64,000 nucleotides of DNA from Henriciella mobilis (GTDB lineage: Bacteria > Pseudomonadota > Alphaproteobacteria > Caulobacterales > Hyphomonadaceae). The notes under the pieces were generated by a model. The model saw only the letters and a list, made by a program, of their open reading frames with translations. It ran no database searches and had not been told where the DNA came from. Positions 19,089-28,376 of this stretch are shown here, piece after piece. The stretch is from NCBI RefSeq assembly GCF_003576315.1, contig NZ_QWFZ01000003.1, forward strand, positions 620,001 to 684,000, given 5' to 3'. The position numbers and the translations under genes are program-made. Every line of letters starts with the position of its first letter. The stretch's first letter is position 1.

Positions 19089-20470
19089 CTGGCCGCCGCC
19101 AGCACTGCGTCGAGAGCCGGTCTGGACGCATAGCCATCGGCGACCATGCCACGGTCCTTCTGGAAGTTCTGCAGAGCCTTTCGCGTGCCGCTGCCAGCGA
19201 TCCCGTCAACCGGTCCGGCACTGTAACCAAGTTCGTTCAGCGTCTGCTGCAGCGTCATGACTTCTTGCGTGCTGAGACGTGGAATGTCGGTGGGCCAGAC
19301 GGCGACGGGGCCTCTCTGGCCACGAATTCCGTCCGCCAGCAAACCAACCGCGAGGGCGTAGGAATTGGCATTGTTGTAGGTCTTGAAGACGTCGAAATTC
19401 CGGAACAAAAGGTATTTCGGGCCGGTTGCGCCAGCCGGCAGCCAGAGCTCCGCATATTCGCCATCATCCACGCCGAAGGCGCCGCCGCGGATCGGTGACA
19501 GGCCCAGAGAGCGCCAGGTCGACATGCGCCGGTCGTTGCCGTCTGCGTAAGCCCAGTCGAAGCCGGACGGCGCGAGTACCTCGATCCCCCAGGGCTCGCC
19601 AAGCTGGTAACCGGAAGCGGCCAGATAGTGCGCGGCCGAGGCGAGCGCGTCCGGGGCGTAGCTCCACACATCGGCGATGCCGTCGCCGTCGTAATCCTGC
19701 GCGTGGCTGAGATAGGTCGACGGCATGAACTGGGTCTGGCCCATTGCGCCGGCCCAGCCCGAACCGAGCTGCTCGCGCCGGGCGAAACCGTTTTCGACGA
19801 TCTTCATCAGGGCAAGCAGTTGACCTTCCGCGAAACTGCGGCGCCTGCCCTCGACAGCCATATTGGACAGCGTGTTTGCTGCATCGTAGTTGCCGATATA
19901 GGAGCCGAAATTCGTTTCCATGGCCCAGATCGCGCTGATGGCGGCCCGATCGACGCCATAGGTCTCCTCGAGGACATCGAAAACCTCATCATACTCAGCG
20001 AGTTTCTGAGCGCCCGTCTGAAGCCGGGATTCGGTGACCGCGGTGCGCAGATAGTCCCAGATGGCCTTGGCGAACTCGGCCTGGTCGGCAATGCCGGTGC
20101 TTGCGACGTTCACGTCTTCGCTGAGATATAGTTCCAGCGGGCTGATGCCTTCCAGGATGGCGTAGACGACCGCCGGATTGCGGCCCTGCGCCTTGGCCCG
20201 GTCGGCGAAGTCCTCACGCCAGATATCCATGTCGCGATTGCCGGACGGGGTGAACGGGCCGGTCGCGCCGCTGAAAGCGACATCCGGCGTGCCGACAGGA
20301 TCGCCCGGCGTTGGACCAGATGCTGGCGGTGTAGAGGGTCCGCTGCCCCCTGATGCGCCGTTGCCGGGTGTTGCGGGCTTTGTCTGCGGGGTCGCCGCGC
20401 AGGCGCCGATCAGCGCGATCAAGGCCGCGGCATAGACCCAGCGCTGCGGTTTTGAGGGAAGTCGCGTCAT
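19085..20470 (-). CDS. MltB-family lytic murein transglycosylase lipoprotein
   Basis: A 461-residue lipoprotein: signal YAAALIALIGAC with the lipobox Cys near residue 24, then a Pro/Gly/Thr-rich linker of about 60 residues. The SLT_2 catalytic domain carries SAIWAMETNFGSYIGNYD (catalytic Glu), GWAGAMGQTQFMPSTYL and DGDGIADVWSYAPDALASAAHYL. A C-terminal peptidoglycan-binding domain (VMTLQQTLNELGYSAGPVDG ... TRKALQNFQKDRGM) closes the protein. It cleaves the MurNAc-GlcNAc bond to give 1,6-anhydro-MurNAc. AmgK and MurU, encoded at 50.9-52.7 kb, belong to the recycling of such products. Confidence 0.92.
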   Translation of the reverse strand: MTRLPSKPQRWVYAAALIALIGACAATPQTKPATPGNGASGGSGPSTPPASGPTPGDPVGTPDVAFSGATGPFTPSGNRDMDIWREDFADRAKAQGRNPAVVYAILEGISPLELYLSEDVNVASTGIADQAEFAKAIWDYLRTAVTESRLQTGAQKLAEYDEVFDVLEETYGVDRAAISAIWAMETNFGSYIGNYDAANTLSNMAVEGRRRSFAEGQLLALMKIVENGFARREQLGSGWAGAMGQTQFMPSTYLSHAQDYDGDGIADVWSYAPDALASAAHYLAASGYQLGEPWGIEVLAPSGFDWAYADGNDRRMSTWRSLGLSPIRGGAFGVDDGEYAELWLPAGATGPKYLLFRNFDVFKTYNNANSYALAVGLLADGIRGQRGPVAVWPTDIPRLSTQEVMTLQQTLNELGYSAGPVDGIAGSGTRKALQNFQKDRGMVADGYASRPALDAVLAAAS

Positions 20471-20510
20471 CTAGGGTACGTCCTTATACCGTTCTGGTGT
20501 GGTTGTGGCG

Positions 20511-20539
20511 TTGACTCTGCGGGGGCGTTTGATTATTCG
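20511..20539 (+). promoter_or_regulatory. candidate sigma-70-type promoter for rpmJ
   Basis: TTGACT at 20511-20516 and TATTCG at 20534-20539 are separated by 17 bases, about 40 bp before the rpmJ start. The -35 element is near consensus, the -10 weak. Assigned by inspection only. Confidence 0.35.
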
Positions 20540-20579
20540 AGCGCCTTTCGAGTTTCCACGATATCGCAGGGCCAGCCCC

Positions 20580-20705
20580 ATGAAAGTCAAATCATCACTC
20601 AAAGCCCTGAAGACGCGCCACCGCGATTGTAAGGTCGTGCGCCGCCGGGGCCGTGTGTACGTCATCAACAAGACCGATCCTCGCTTTAAAGCAAAACAGG
20701 GTTAA
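20580..20705 (+). CDS. rpmJ: 50S ribosomal protein L36
   Basis: A 41-residue basic protein [20 protein letters not shown]... ending in [12 protein letters not shown], the form of L36 typical of alphaproteobacteria. It belongs to the zinc-free (C-minus) type: only one Cys (residue 17) remains of the zinc ribbon. L36 sits in the large subunit next to the GTPase-associated region. The start at 20580 is fixed by family length; the frame upstream shows no similarity. The HAD gene follows 17 bp after the stop. Confidence 0.95.
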   Translation: MKVKSSLKALKTRHRDCKVVRRRGRVYVINKTDPRFKAKQG

Positions 20706-20722
20706 GCAGAAGATGAACGTTC

Positions 20723-21352
20723 GTGGCCCGGGGAGCATTCCCTGTGCCTGAGCGCATCGTCCTGTTCGATCTTGGCAATGTTGTGGTGGATTGGCAGCCA
20801 ATCCGCCTGTACCGCAAAATCTTCCCGACAGAAGAAGAGGCCCGCCGCTTCTGCGACGAGGTGTGCACGCTTGCCTGGCATGTCGAGCATGATCTTGGCG
20901 TGCCCATGGAAGAGAACGCCGCTCGCCTGAAAGCCGATTATCCGCATTATGCCGACGCGATCGATGCCTGGCGGCTTCGCTGGTTCGACATGTTCGACGG
21001 CTATATCGACGGGACCGATGATATCGTTGAGCGCCTCCACGCCGCAGGCCAGCCGCTTTACGGTCTCTCCAACATGCCGGCAGAAGTCTGGCCCGACATG
21101 CTTGAGGCCTTCCCTGTCACGAGGCGGCTTCGCGATGTCGTCGTTTCGGGCGAAGAAGGCGTGGTGAAGCCGGACAGGCGCATCTATGAGATTGCGCTCG
21201 AACGGATGGGGCATCCGGCCCCCGGCGATGTGTTTTTCATCGATGACAGCCTGAGGAATGTCGAGGCCGCGGCGGCGCTCGGCTTCGACGCCCATCACTT
21301 CAAGGACGCAGCTAATCTGGAAGCGGCGCTAAAGGATCGCGGCTTCCTGTAG
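20723..21352 (+). CDS. HAD-family hydrolase (haloacid dehalogenase-like phosphatase)
   Basis: A 209-residue protein read from GTG 20723; a GTG at 20744 is also possible. Motif I is FDLGNVVVDW with a conservative change of the second Asp region (FDxGN instead of FDxDG), as in YihX-like members. Motif II is YGLSNMP, motif III VKPDRRIYEIAL, motif IV FFIDDSLRNVEAA. The all-alpha cap lies between motifs I and II. YihX-type enzymes remove phosphate from hexose 1-phosphates; the substrate here is not shown by sequence. It probably shares the rpmJ transcript. Confidence 0.88.
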   Translation: MARGAFPVPERIVLFDLGNVVVDWQPIRLYRKIFPTEEEARRFCDEVCTLAWHVEHDLGVPMEENAARLKADYPHYADAIDAWRLRWFDMFDGYIDGTDDIVERLHAAGQPLYGLSNMPAEVWPDMLEAFPVTRRLRDVVVSGEEGVVKPDRRIYEIALERMGHPAPGDVFFIDDSLRNVEAAAALGFDAHHFKDAANLEAALKDRGFL

Positions 21353-21412
21353 CCGGCTGCCCCCACATCGCCGCAATCGGGCCTTGCCCGAGCCCTCTAT
21401 AGGCTCATACTT

Positions 21413-21949
21413 ATGCCCATGTTCCAGGCCCTCGCCCTTGCCAGCATCATCTTTGTCAGCGGACCGAGTTTCGGCCCGTCTGACGAGATGTTTGAAGAGC
21501 TGAAGAATGCCCCCACCGAGGAAGAGGCGACCAGTGTTGCGCTCGATATCTGGGCGGCCTGGATGGAGAGTGGATCTGCGGCGGCCGATCTTGTCATGGA
21601 GCGGGCCGTCACAGCGCAGTCGCTCGGCGACCTGGACCTTGCCCGGGAGCTGTATGACCGCGTTATCGCGATCCAGCCCGGCTATGCCGAAGCCTATAAC
21701 CGCCGCGCCTCTGTCTTCCTGCAGCAGGAAAAGATGGGCGAGGCCCTGCGCGACGTGAACGAGGCGCTGCGCCTTGAGCCGCGCCACTTCGGCGCCTGGA
21801 CCGGACTCGGCCGCGTGCTCGAGGAGCTGGGGGCCAGAGAAGAGGCGCTTGAGGCCTACAAGGAAGCCCTGAACGTACATCCGACGCTCGGCCCGGCGAA
21901 ATCTGCCGTTGCAAGGCTTGAAAAAGAGCAGACCGGTCAGGGGCTTTGA
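21413..21949 (+). CDS. exported TPR-repeat protein
   Basis: A 178-residue protein with an N-terminal signal-like segment (MFQALALASIIFVSGPSFG) and at least two to three tetratricopeptide repeats: GDLDLARELYDRVIAIQPGYAEAYNRRA, EKMGEALRDVNEALRLEPRHFGAW and GAREEALEAYKEALNVHP. TPR units mediate protein contacts; no partner can be named. Its stop TGA is overlapped by the TTG start of the hydrolase gene (TTGA at 21946-21949), so translation is coupled. Confidence 0.85.
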   Translation: MPMFQALALASIIFVSGPSFGPSDEMFEELKNAPTEEEATSVALDIWAAWMESGSAAADLVMERAVTAQSLGDLDLARELYDRVIAIQPGYAEAYNRRASVFLQQEKMGEALRDVNEALRLEPRHFGAWTGLGRVLEELGAREEALEAYKEALNVHPTLGPAKSAVARLEKEQTGQGL

Positions 21950-22905
21950 AGCTGTTCGGCGCGCTTGTCTTCGTGCTGCTGGCGAGCAGCGTCACCGCCG
22001 CATGCGTGCATAGCGCGATCTATACAAGCCGCGCCGAGAACCGGTGGCCGGCTGCGGGCCAGCATGTCGATCTGGACGACGGCGCCGTCCACGTGATCCG
22101 CTCGGGCGAAGCTGGTCCTGTCGTCCTGATGATCCATGGCGCTTCCGCGAACGCCCGTGAGTTCACCTTTACACTGGCGCCGCGTCTCGATGAGGGCCAT
22201 CGCGTCCTGATGGCGGATCGTCCGGGTCATGGCTATTCAGCGCGCCCCGATAACAGCAATGAGCTCGGTGTCCAGGCCGCGCAGATGGCGGGCGTGCTTG
22301 AGGCGCTGGCGCCCGGCGAGAAGGCCGTCATCGTCGGCCACTCCTTCGGCGGGGCTGTCGCGCTTCGCCTGGCGCTCGATTATCCGGGCCTTGTCGAAGG
22401 GCTTGTCCTGCTGGCGCCGGTCACCCACGACTGGGGAAGCGGCGGTGTGGCGTGGTACAATCAGTATGCCGGACCACCGCTTGTCGGGCCTGCCTTCGCG
22501 CAGCTCGCCCCGATCGCCGGACCGGCGCAGGTGAAGAACGGGATCGACGACGTGTTCGACCCGGGCGACGCGCCTGATGGTTATTACGAGGATGCAGGCC
22601 TCGGCCTGCTTTTCCGGCCCTCGGAGTTTCGCGCGAATGCCAGGGACGTGAATGCCCTCAAGGCGGAACTCGCCGCCCAGCAGGACCGGTATGGCGAGAT
22701 CAGCGTCCCGGTCATCCTGTTTTCAGGGGCAAAGGATACGGTGATCAATCCGACGCTCCATGCTGGCAAGATCAAGCACCAGATCGCGGATTTCACACTC
22801 GTCCCGCTGGCCGATGGCGGGCACATGCCCCATCACTCGCACGGAGAAGCGGTCGCCGAAGCGATCCGCTCCCTCGCACGAGCCGGCGATCAGTCCTCGT
22901 CATAG
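21946..22905 (+). CDS. alpha/beta hydrolase, probably secreted or lipid-anchored
   Basis: A 319-residue protein starting at TTG 21946, which overlaps the TPR gene's stop. The N-terminus is a signal (MKLFGALVFVLLASSVTAAC) with a possible lipobox Cys at residue 20. Alpha/beta hydrolase core: MIHGASANAREF oxyanion strand, DRPGHGYS, the nucleophile elbow GHSFGG near residue 130, the acid in FSGAKDTVINP and the catalytic His in LADGGHMPHH. Substrate unknown. Its 3' end overlaps the alkaline phosphatase gene on the opposite strand by 16 bp. Confidence 0.87.
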   Translation: MKLFGALVFVLLASSVTAACVHSAIYTSRAENRWPAAGQHVDLDDGAVHVIRSGEAGPVVLMIHGASANAREFTFTLAPRLDEGHRVLMADRPGHGYSARPDNSNELGVQAAQMAGVLEALAPGEKAVIVGHSFGGAVALRLALDYPGLVEGLVLLAPVTHDWGSGGVAWYNQYAGPPLVGPAFAQLAPIAGPAQVKNGIDDVFDPGDAPDGYYEDAGLGLLFRPSEFRANARDVNALKAELAAQQDRYGEISVPVILFSGAKDTVINPTLHAGKIKHQIADFTLVPLADGGHMPHHSHGEAVAEAIRSLARAGDQSSS

Positions 22906-24452
22906 GCCACGAGGCCGCTGGCCCGGCCCATGACGTGGAAAATCTCGTTCTGCTCGATCGTGCCGCGCACCAGTTCGGCGCCCGGGCCGCGCGCATAGAG
23001 CGGGACGTCCTCACCGGCATGGGTTTCCGAGCCCTGGAAGACCAGCGCCTGCTGGTGGAAATCCTTGTCGGTCGTGTCGACGCTGGTGAGATCTTCGCGG
23101 GCGCAATCCTCTTCGCCCGGCTTGCAGCCAGTGCTGCCATTGGCATAGCCGAGCGTGGTGTACGGCTTGCCATCATCGGCGCGCGCCATGCCGCCGGGGC
23201 CGTAGGCGACCTTGCCGAGGATGTCGTTGCCGCGGACCGGATAGCCCGCAATCGTAAGCGTGTGCGAGTGGTCGGCGGTGACGATGACCAGCGTGTCGTC
23301 CTCGCTCGTCATCTCCAGGGCGGCGGCGACGGCCTCGTCAAGCGCGGCCGTATCGCCGAGTGCGCGGGCGGCGTTGGTCGCGTGGTGGCCATGGTCGATC
23401 CGGCCGCCCTCGACGAGCAGGACATAGCCTTGCTCGCTGCGTGACAGGCGGGTGATTGCCGCGCGCGTCAGCTCCGCCAGCGAGGGCTCGCCAGCCGTGT
23501 CCCCGGCGCGGTCGAGCTCGTAATTCATGTGGGACGGCTGGAACAGTCCCAGCACCCTTGCCTCACTGTTGAAATCGGTCGCGTCGAAGCCAGCCTGATC
23601 GACGATAAAAGCCCGCTCGCCGGGTTTGGCGAGCCAGACGTCTGTCAGGTTCTTGCCATCGACGCGGCGTCCAGCCGGTTCGCCGGTTTCAGGATCGGTC
23701 ACGCTCGCGGGCATGAAGGCACCGCGGCCACCACCAAGAATGACTTCGAATCCGTCACCGGCCGGCCATTCGATGAGCTGACTGGCGATGTCCTTGCAGC
23801 CGCTGTCTCCGACTTCGGCATCATCTTCCCAGTCGCGATTGGCGGCTTCGGAATAAGTGGCCGCCGGCGTGGCATGCGTAATACGCGCGGTCGATACGAT
23901 ACCGGTCGCAAGGCCGGCGGCTTCGGCAATCTCGAAGAGGCTGTCGGTGCCCTGTCCGTCCTGCGAGGCGCAATTGCCATATGAGACGCCCGAGCGAAGG
24001 CCGAGCGTGCGCGAACGCGTCTTAACACCGCTCAGCATGGCCGTGGCCGTCGAGGCACTGTCAGCGACCTGTGAGTCGTGGCTATACGTCTTGGAGAAGG
24101 CCGACCAAGGCAGGCTCTCCATGGCCAGCCTGTAGCTTTCGCCATCAAGGCCTTTTTGCTGGCCGGCATAGATCCGGCCCGCCGTGACGGTCGAGACACC
24201 CATACCATCGCCAATGAAGAGGATGATATTCTTTGCCTTCGGGGCGAAATCGTCTCCGGCGCGCTGAGCGACGCTGGCCGCGGCGGACGTGTAATAGCTG
24301 TCGCTGGACTGCTGCGGTGTTGTGCCGGCCCGCTCCAGTCCCGCAGGCGCGTTTGGCGCTGATGTCGCCGCCCGGTTTTCTGTCGCGCCGACGGAAGTCG
24401 CGCAGGCGGCAAGGGTCAGCGCCCCGGCAAGGGTGAAGAAGAGAATGCGCAT
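22890..24452 (-). CDS. alkaline phosphatase lipoprotein
   Basis: A 520-residue enzyme of the PhoA superfamily. ATG 24452 is preferred: GGGAG lies six bases before it and the product opens with the lipoprotein signal MRILFFTLAGALTLAAC. An upstream in-frame ATG at 24488 overlaps the stop of the DMT gene (ATGA) and could also be used. Active-site features: ILFIGDGMGVSTV (metal Asp), VADSASTATAMLSGVKT (nucleophilic Ser), GGGRGAF, VEGGRIDHGHHATNAARAL, and VTADHSHT. It liberates phosphate from organic esters in the periplasm. No Pho box was identified. Confidence 0.93.
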   Translation of the reverse strand: MRILFFTLAGALTLAACATSVGATENRAATSAPNAPAGLERAGTTPQQSSDSYYTSAAASVAQRAGDDFAPKAKNIILFIGDGMGVSTVTAGRIYAGQQKGLDGESYRLAMESLPWSAFSKTYSHDSQVADSASTATAMLSGVKTRSRTLGLRSGVSYGNCASQDGQGTDSLFEIAEAAGLATGIVSTARITHATPAATYSEAANRDWEDDAEVGDSGCKDIASQLIEWPAGDGFEVILGGGRGAFMPASVTDPETGEPAGRRVDGKNLTDVWLAKPGERAFIVDQAGFDATDFNSEARVLGLFQPSHMNYELDRAGDTAGEPSLAELTRAAITRLSRSEQGYVLLVEGGRIDHGHHATNAARALGDTAALDEAVAAALEMTSEDDTLVIVTADHSHTLTIAGYPVRGNDILGKVAYGPGGMARADDGKPYTTLGYANGSTGCKPGEEDCAREDLTSVDTTDKDFHQQALVFQGSETHAGEDVPLYARGPGAELVRGTIEQNEIFHVMGRASGLVAYDED

Positions 24453-24484
24453 GCGGGTCTCCCGATGAAGTGCGGACGGTCGTT

Positions 24485-25429
24485 TCATTGAGCGTTCCTA
24501 ACGGCGTCTTGTAACGGTTTTGATTCAGGTGCGGCTGGGCGCCGGCGCGGGCGGCGTTGCGACATCCATATACCGAAAAGGATGAGCGCGGCGCCACCGC
24601 CCTGTATTGCGGTCAGTGACTCATCGAACAACTGCCACGATATCGCGGCCGCGACGACAGGCTGGATAAGCACAATGATCCCGGCGATCGCCGCTGGCGT
24701 GCGGCCGAGACCGGCTATGATGAGGCCCTGTCCGCCGATCTGCGCGGCAAGGGCAAGGAAGGCCGGGGCCACAAAGCCTGCCATTGCGGGCGGCATGAAG
24801 GATTCACCCGAGATGATGACCATGAATCCGGCGACGACGGCCTCGACAACGGTCAGCCAGAAGATCACGTCCATGGCACCGAGCCGGTTTCGCGCCAGCT
24901 TTGAGCAGAGCATGTAGCCCGACACCATGATGGCGGCGCCAATGGCAAGGACGTCGCCCCTGATATCGCTCTTGCCGCCTGGTTCCCCGCCGAGCGACAG
25001 GGCCGCCGCGCCGATCACGGCGACGAGGACTGCCGCGAACCAGATCGGCTTCGGTTTTTCCTTCAGGAACAGCCAGGCGATGAAGCCGACACAGACATTG
25101 CCGAGGTTGACGATGAAGGTGGCATTGGCAACCGTCGTCAGCGTCAGGCCCCAGTGCCAGAGGGCGATGTCTAGGGCGAAGAATGTCCCGGCCAGTACGA
25201 CATAGCCATTGATCCTCGCGGGCATGCGACGCTCGATCGCCACCAGCAGGATGAAGAGAAGCGGAATCGCGAAGACGTAGCGCCAGAAGGCAATCGCCTG
25301 CGGCCCCAGGTGATCCAGGCCAAGGCGCAGACCAATTGGGGCGAGGCCAATGAATACGCCGCCCGCCAGCAGAAGCAGCGGGCCAACCCAGGCGCGAGGC
25401 GGGGGAAGATGCAGCTCGGTTTCGGTCAT
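24485..25429 (-). CDS. EamA/DMT-family transporter
   Basis: A 314-residue protein with ten predicted helices in two EamA halves, for example APIGLRLGLDHLGPQAIAFWRY in the first and VAPAFLALAAQIGGQGLIIAG plus AGIIVLIQPVVAAAISWQLF in the second. The C-terminus is basic (SQRRPRRRPAAPE). The group exports metabolites or amino acids; the substrate is not evident. It follows the gluQ gene directly (adjacent stop and start), and its stop overlaps an alternative start of the phosphatase gene, so the three minus-strand genes may be one transcript. Confidence 0.85.
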   Translation of the reverse strand: MTETELHLPPPRAWVGPLLLLAGGVFIGLAPIGLRLGLDHLGPQAIAFWRYVFAIPLLFILLVAIERRMPARINGYVVLAGTFFALDIALWHWGLTLTTVANATFIVNLGNVCVGFIAWLFLKEKPKPIWFAAVLVAVIGAAALSLGGEPGGKSDIRGDVLAIGAAIMVSGYMLCSKLARNRLGAMDVIFWLTVVEAVVAGFMVIISGESFMPPAMAGFVAPAFLALAAQIGGQGLIIAGLGRTPAAIAGIIVLIQPVVAAAISWQLFDESLTAIQGGGAALILFGIWMSQRRPRRRPAAPESKPLQDAVRNAQ

Positions 25430-26275
25430 TCAAACTCCCGCCAGTCGGCGCACATCGTCGGGCGATAGACCGTCTTCCCGGAGACTCGCAAGGCTTTGAG
25501 ATGCAAAACGTTTGGCGAGCCGCTTGCCATCCGGCCCCATGACGAGAGGGTGGTGCGTGTAGACCGGCTGTGGCCAGTCCATCAGCGCCTGCAGCAGAAC
25601 GTGGATATGGGCTGCGTCCTTCAGGTCTTCGCCGCGGATTACGTGGGTGATGCCCTGAAGCGCATCATCATGCGTGGACGCGACATGATAGGCAGTGGGC
25701 GAATCCTTTCGGGTAAGATTGATATCGCCGTGGATGTCAGGCCTTGCCTTGATGGTCTGGTGTTCCCCCGGCTGCGTGATGAGCTCGAAGGATAGCTGGT
25801 CATAGGCCGGGCCGAGATAGTCCCTGCACTTCTCCAGCGACAGGCGCCAGGCAAAGGCATCGCCGCGATCCAGCCTTTCCGCTTCGGCATCGGCGGGCAG
25901 CGCTGAGCCGGTGAATGGTGTGCCGGGCGGCACGCCGGCAGCGGCCTGCTCATCGGCGATGTCGCTGCGGGACAGGAAACAGCGATAGGTCAGGCCGAGG
26001 GCGGTCAGGTGGCCCACGACGCGCTCATAGTCCTGGAAATGTTTGGACTGGATGCGTACAGGCCCATCCCACTCGAAGCCGAGCCAGGCAAGGTCTTCAA
26101 ATATGGCTTCGGTATATTCCGGCTTGCAGCGGCCAGGATCGATATCCTCAATCCTCAGCAGTACCCGCCCGCCAGCGCGCCGGGCAGCATCCCAGACATG
26201 GAAAGCCGAGGCCGCATGGCCAAGATGCAGGTAGCCCGTCGGCGAAGGGGCAAAGCGAGTTACGAAAGCGGTCAC
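25430..26275 (-). CDS. gluQ: glutamyl-Q tRNA(Asp) synthetase
   Basis: A 281-residue truncated glutamyl-tRNA synthetase paralogue. It has the catalytic-domain start [21 protein letters not shown] (HIGH motif as HLGH), [18 protein letters not shown] and [21 protein letters not shown], and a KMSKS equivalent in [10 protein letters not shown]. The anticodon-binding domain of a full GluRS (near 470 residues) is missing, as is usual for GluQ-RS. The enzyme attaches glutamate to the queuosine base of tRNA(Asp). It lies 21 bp downstream of the second msrA. Confidence 0.92.
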   Translation of the reverse strand: MTAFVTRFAPSPTGYLHLGHAASAFHVWDAARRAGGRVLLRIEDIDPGRCKPEYTEAIFEDLAWLGFEWDGPVRIQSKHFQDYERVVGHLTALGLTYRCFLSRSDIADEQAAAGVPPGTPFTGSALPADAEAERLDRGDAFAWRLSLEKCRDYLGPAYDQLSFELITQPGEHQTIKARPDIHGDINLTRKDSPTAYHVASTHDDALQGITHVIRGEDLKDAAHIHVLLQALMDWPQPVYTHHPLVMGPDGKRLAKRFASQSLASLREDGLSPDDVRRLAGV

Positions 26276-26296
26276 ACGCTCCGCCTAGCAGACTGC

Positions 26297-26950
26297 TCAG
26301 GCGCTGACACCTGTCGGCATCGGGCAGGACACGCCTGTGCCGCCAATGCCGCAATAGCCGCCGGGATTCTTGGCCAGGTATTGCTGGTGGTAGTCCTCGG
26401 CGTGGTAGAAGGTATCGAGCATGCCGATCTCGGTCGTGATGCCGCCGCGTCCGGCCGCTTTGAGGGCCTTTTCATAGGTCTGTTTCGATGCTTCAGCCGC
26501 AGCCAGCTGGTCCTCGGTCGTGGCGAAAATGGCGGAACGGTACTGCGTGCCGACATCATTGCCCTGGCGCATGCCCTGGGTCGGGTCATGGCCTTCCCAG
26601 AAGGCTTTCAGGATGGACGCGGTGGCGGCCTTCGCCGGATCGTAGATCACCCGAACAACTTCCGTGTGGCCGGTCAGACCGGTGCAGGTTTCCTCGTAGG
26701 TCGGGTTTGGCGTTTCGCCGCCAGCATAGCCAACCTGGGTGAGCCAGACGCCGTCCATTTGCCAGAAGATACGCTCCACACCCCAGAAACATCCCATTCC
26801 AAGGACGATTTCCTCAAAGCCTTCGGGCTTTTTCGCATCAAGGGGACGTCCATTGACGAAATGGATATCGGCGGTGGGGATTGGCTTGTCCCGACCGGGC
26901 AGGGCTTCGCCCTTTTTCGGCATGTCTGCGGGCTTGCGGGAAAAGAACAT
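26297..26950 (-). CDS. msrA: peptide methionine sulfoxide reductase MsrA, cytoplasmic form
   Basis: A 217-residue enzyme. The start at 26950 is chosen because the frame upstream runs antisense through the tRNA-Ser gene and shows only the known spurious translation of that tRNA. Catalytic Cys is residue 54 in [17 protein letters not shown], followed by [27 protein letters not shown] and [11 protein letters not shown]. The C-terminal [13 protein letters not shown] supplies the resolving cysteines. Without a signal peptide it acts in the cytoplasm, complementing the exported MsrA at 8415-9071. Confidence 0.94.
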   Translation of the reverse strand: MFFSRKPADMPKKGEALPGRDKPIPTADIHFVNGRPLDAKKPEGFEEIVLGMGCFWGVERIFWQMDGVWLTQVGYAGGETPNPTYEETCTGLTGHTEVVRVIYDPAKAATASILKAFWEGHDPTQGMRQGNDVGTQYRSAIFATTEDQLAAAEASKQTYEKALKAAGRGGITTEIGMLDTFYHAEDYHQQYLAKNPGGYCGIGGTGVSCPMPTGVSA

Positions 26951-27058
26951 GGTCAGGCGTCCTTTGCTGGTCTGGGGCGTGATATGGGGCGAGTGCAGTA
27001 GATTAACAATCTCAGGCTTGCAGGAACAGGCAACCTTCCGATATAGACGCGCCCTTAT

Positions 27059-27149
27059 GGTGAGGTGGCCGAGTGGTTGAAGGCGCACGCCTGGAACGCG
27101 TGTATACGGTAACCCCGTATCCAGGGTTCGAATCCCTGTCTCACCGCCA
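27059..27149 (+). tRNA. tRNA-Ser (anticodon GGA)
   Basis: A 91-nt class II tRNA. The acceptor stem GGTGAGG pairs with TCTCACC before discriminator G, and CCA at 27147-27149 is encoded. Anticodon stem CACGC/GCGTG encloses loop CTGGAAC, giving anticodon GGA at 27093-27095 (reads UCC and UCU). A long variable arm (TATACGG...CCGTAT) and the T arm with GGTTCGAATCC follow. It is flanked by the second msrA and the PNPOx-like gene, both on the opposite strand. Confidence 0.97.
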
Positions 27150-27216
27150 GTTTTCTTTCGAAATACAGACCTCTCTGCCAACCTCCAGGGCGAACGCCTG
27201 ACGGGGCTGCGGCCCC

Positions 27217-27849
27217 TCAGCGACGGTCTTTGCCCTGCCGCGAGCGGTATTCGTCCAGTTCGGATTCCAGCCGGGCAATCTGCGCGTCGCGATCGGCCAG
27301 GACTGCCGCCACGCGCGCCACATCAATCCGTCGCGGAATATGCTGGGGGCAGTTTACGTCCCAGGCCGCAATATTGAACAGGATCGCACGTTCAGGCCGG
27401 CCTTTTCCGCCCTCAACTCTCAAGCGCGCCATGAGCTCCGGTTGATCCTCAACTACTTGCGCCGTGCCCCAGAGCTTCACGCGTCGCGCCTGCTCATAAT
27501 CGATGAGGAAGATGAATGCCTGGGCGTTCTCCGAAAGGTTTCCGAGCGTGATGTATTGCCTGTTTCCGGCAAGGTCGGCAAAGCCGAGTTGCTGGTCCCC
27601 AAGCACTTTGAGAAAGCCCGCCGGTCCGCCGCGATGCTGGATATATGGTTGGCCTGCAGCGCTCGCGGTTCCAAGGAAGAAGCTGGTCTGTTCACTGATG
27701 AACCGGGCGAGATCCGGCGTAACCGTGGTCTGCCAGGGGTGGCTCGCTTCCATGCGGGCATAGGCCTCGCGTGAGCCCTTGGCGTCCTGCACCGCCTTCA
27801 CGGCGGGTGAGAAGGCTATATCGCTGGGGACTTTCGGATGCTGCGCCAC
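27217..27849 (-). CDS. pyridoxamine 5'-phosphate oxidase-family flavoprotein
   Basis: A 210-residue protein starting at GTG 27849. It has a split-barrel FMN-binding domain: [72 protein letters not shown]. The C-terminal tail ([21 protein letters not shown]) is a short coiled coil. Such proteins reduce or bind flavin-linked substrates, but it is not the pyridoxine biosynthesis enzyme PdxH. It lies 2 bp after the DUF1348 gene and likely shares its transcript. Confidence 0.85.
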   Translation of the reverse strand: MAQHPKVPSDIAFSPAVKAVQDAKGSREAYARMEASHPWQTTVTPDLARFISEQTSFFLGTASAAGQPYIQHRGGPAGFLKVLGDQQLGFADLAGNRQYITLGNLSENAQAFIFLIDYEQARRVKLWGTAQVVEDQPELMARLRVEGGKGRPERAILFNIAAWDVNCPQHIPRRIDVARVAAVLADRDAQIARLESELDEYRSRQGKDRR

Positions 27850-27851
27850 GA

Positions 27852-28316
27852 TCAGAGCCCCAGCGCGCTCAGCGAGGGATGGTCGTCAGGACGCCGGCCT
27901 TGCGGCCAGAAGAATAGCCGTTCCTCCGGTTTGATCTGAAGGTCGTTGATGCTGGCGTAACGCTTGGCCATCAGGCCGCTTTCATCGAACGCCCAGTTCT
28001 CGTTCCCATAGGCACGGAACCACTGGCCGGTCCCGTCTTGCCATTCATAGGCGAACCGCACGGCAATCCGGTTATCCTCGAAGGCCCACAGCTCCTTGAT
28101 CAGACGGTACTCATGCTCATTTCGCCATTTCTCGGCAAGGAAGGCGACAATCTCCGTGCGGCCGTTCAGGAAGTTGTTACGATTGCGCCAGCGGCTCGTC
28201 GGCGTGTAGGCGAGCGAGACGGCTTCGGGGTCGCGACTGTTCCAGGCGTCCTCGGCCAGGCGCACTTTTTGTGCTGCGGTCTCGGCTGTGAATGGGGGAA
28301 GCGGCGGGCGGCTCAT
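27852..28316 (-). CDS. DUF1348 / NTF2-like protein
   Basis: A 154-residue protein. ATG 28316 has GGAG six bases upstream; an ATG four codons earlier (28328) lies against a hairpin and has no ribosome site. The sequence fits DUF1348 of the NTF2-like fold: [81 protein letters not shown]. These small cone-shaped proteins bind hydrophobic ligands or act as isomerase-like enzymes. Function unknown. Part of a minus-strand group divergent from a LysR regulator. Confidence 0.88.
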   Translation of the reverse strand: MSRPPLPPFTAETAAQKVRLAEDAWNSRDPEAVSLAYTPTSRWRNRNNFLNGRTEIVAFLAEKWRNEHEYRLIKELWAFEDNRIAVRFAYEWQDGTGQWFRAYGNENWAFDESGLMAKRYASINDLQIKPEERLFFWPQGRRPDDHPSLSALGL

Positions 28317-28335
28317 CTCTGGCTCCATGATTTCA

Positions 28336-28364
28336 AAATGGCGGCGGGTACGAGACCCGCCGCC
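28336..28364 (-). terminator. hairpin/terminator after the AhpD-like gene
   Basis: A 10-bp stem GGCGGCGGGT/ACCCGCCGCC (28340-28349 with 28355-28364) and a five-base loop are followed on the minus strand by ATTTTGAAAT. The T tract is short, so it may attenuate rather than stop transcription into the DUF1348 gene. Confidence 0.6.
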
Positions 28365-28376
28365 CTTGTGCGATGG

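Noticed and set aside
26951-27181. Possible N-terminal extension of the second MsrA, upstream of 26950
   Set aside because: The extra residues are the antisense translation of tRNA-Ser, a known artefact pattern; the family start fits ATG 26950.
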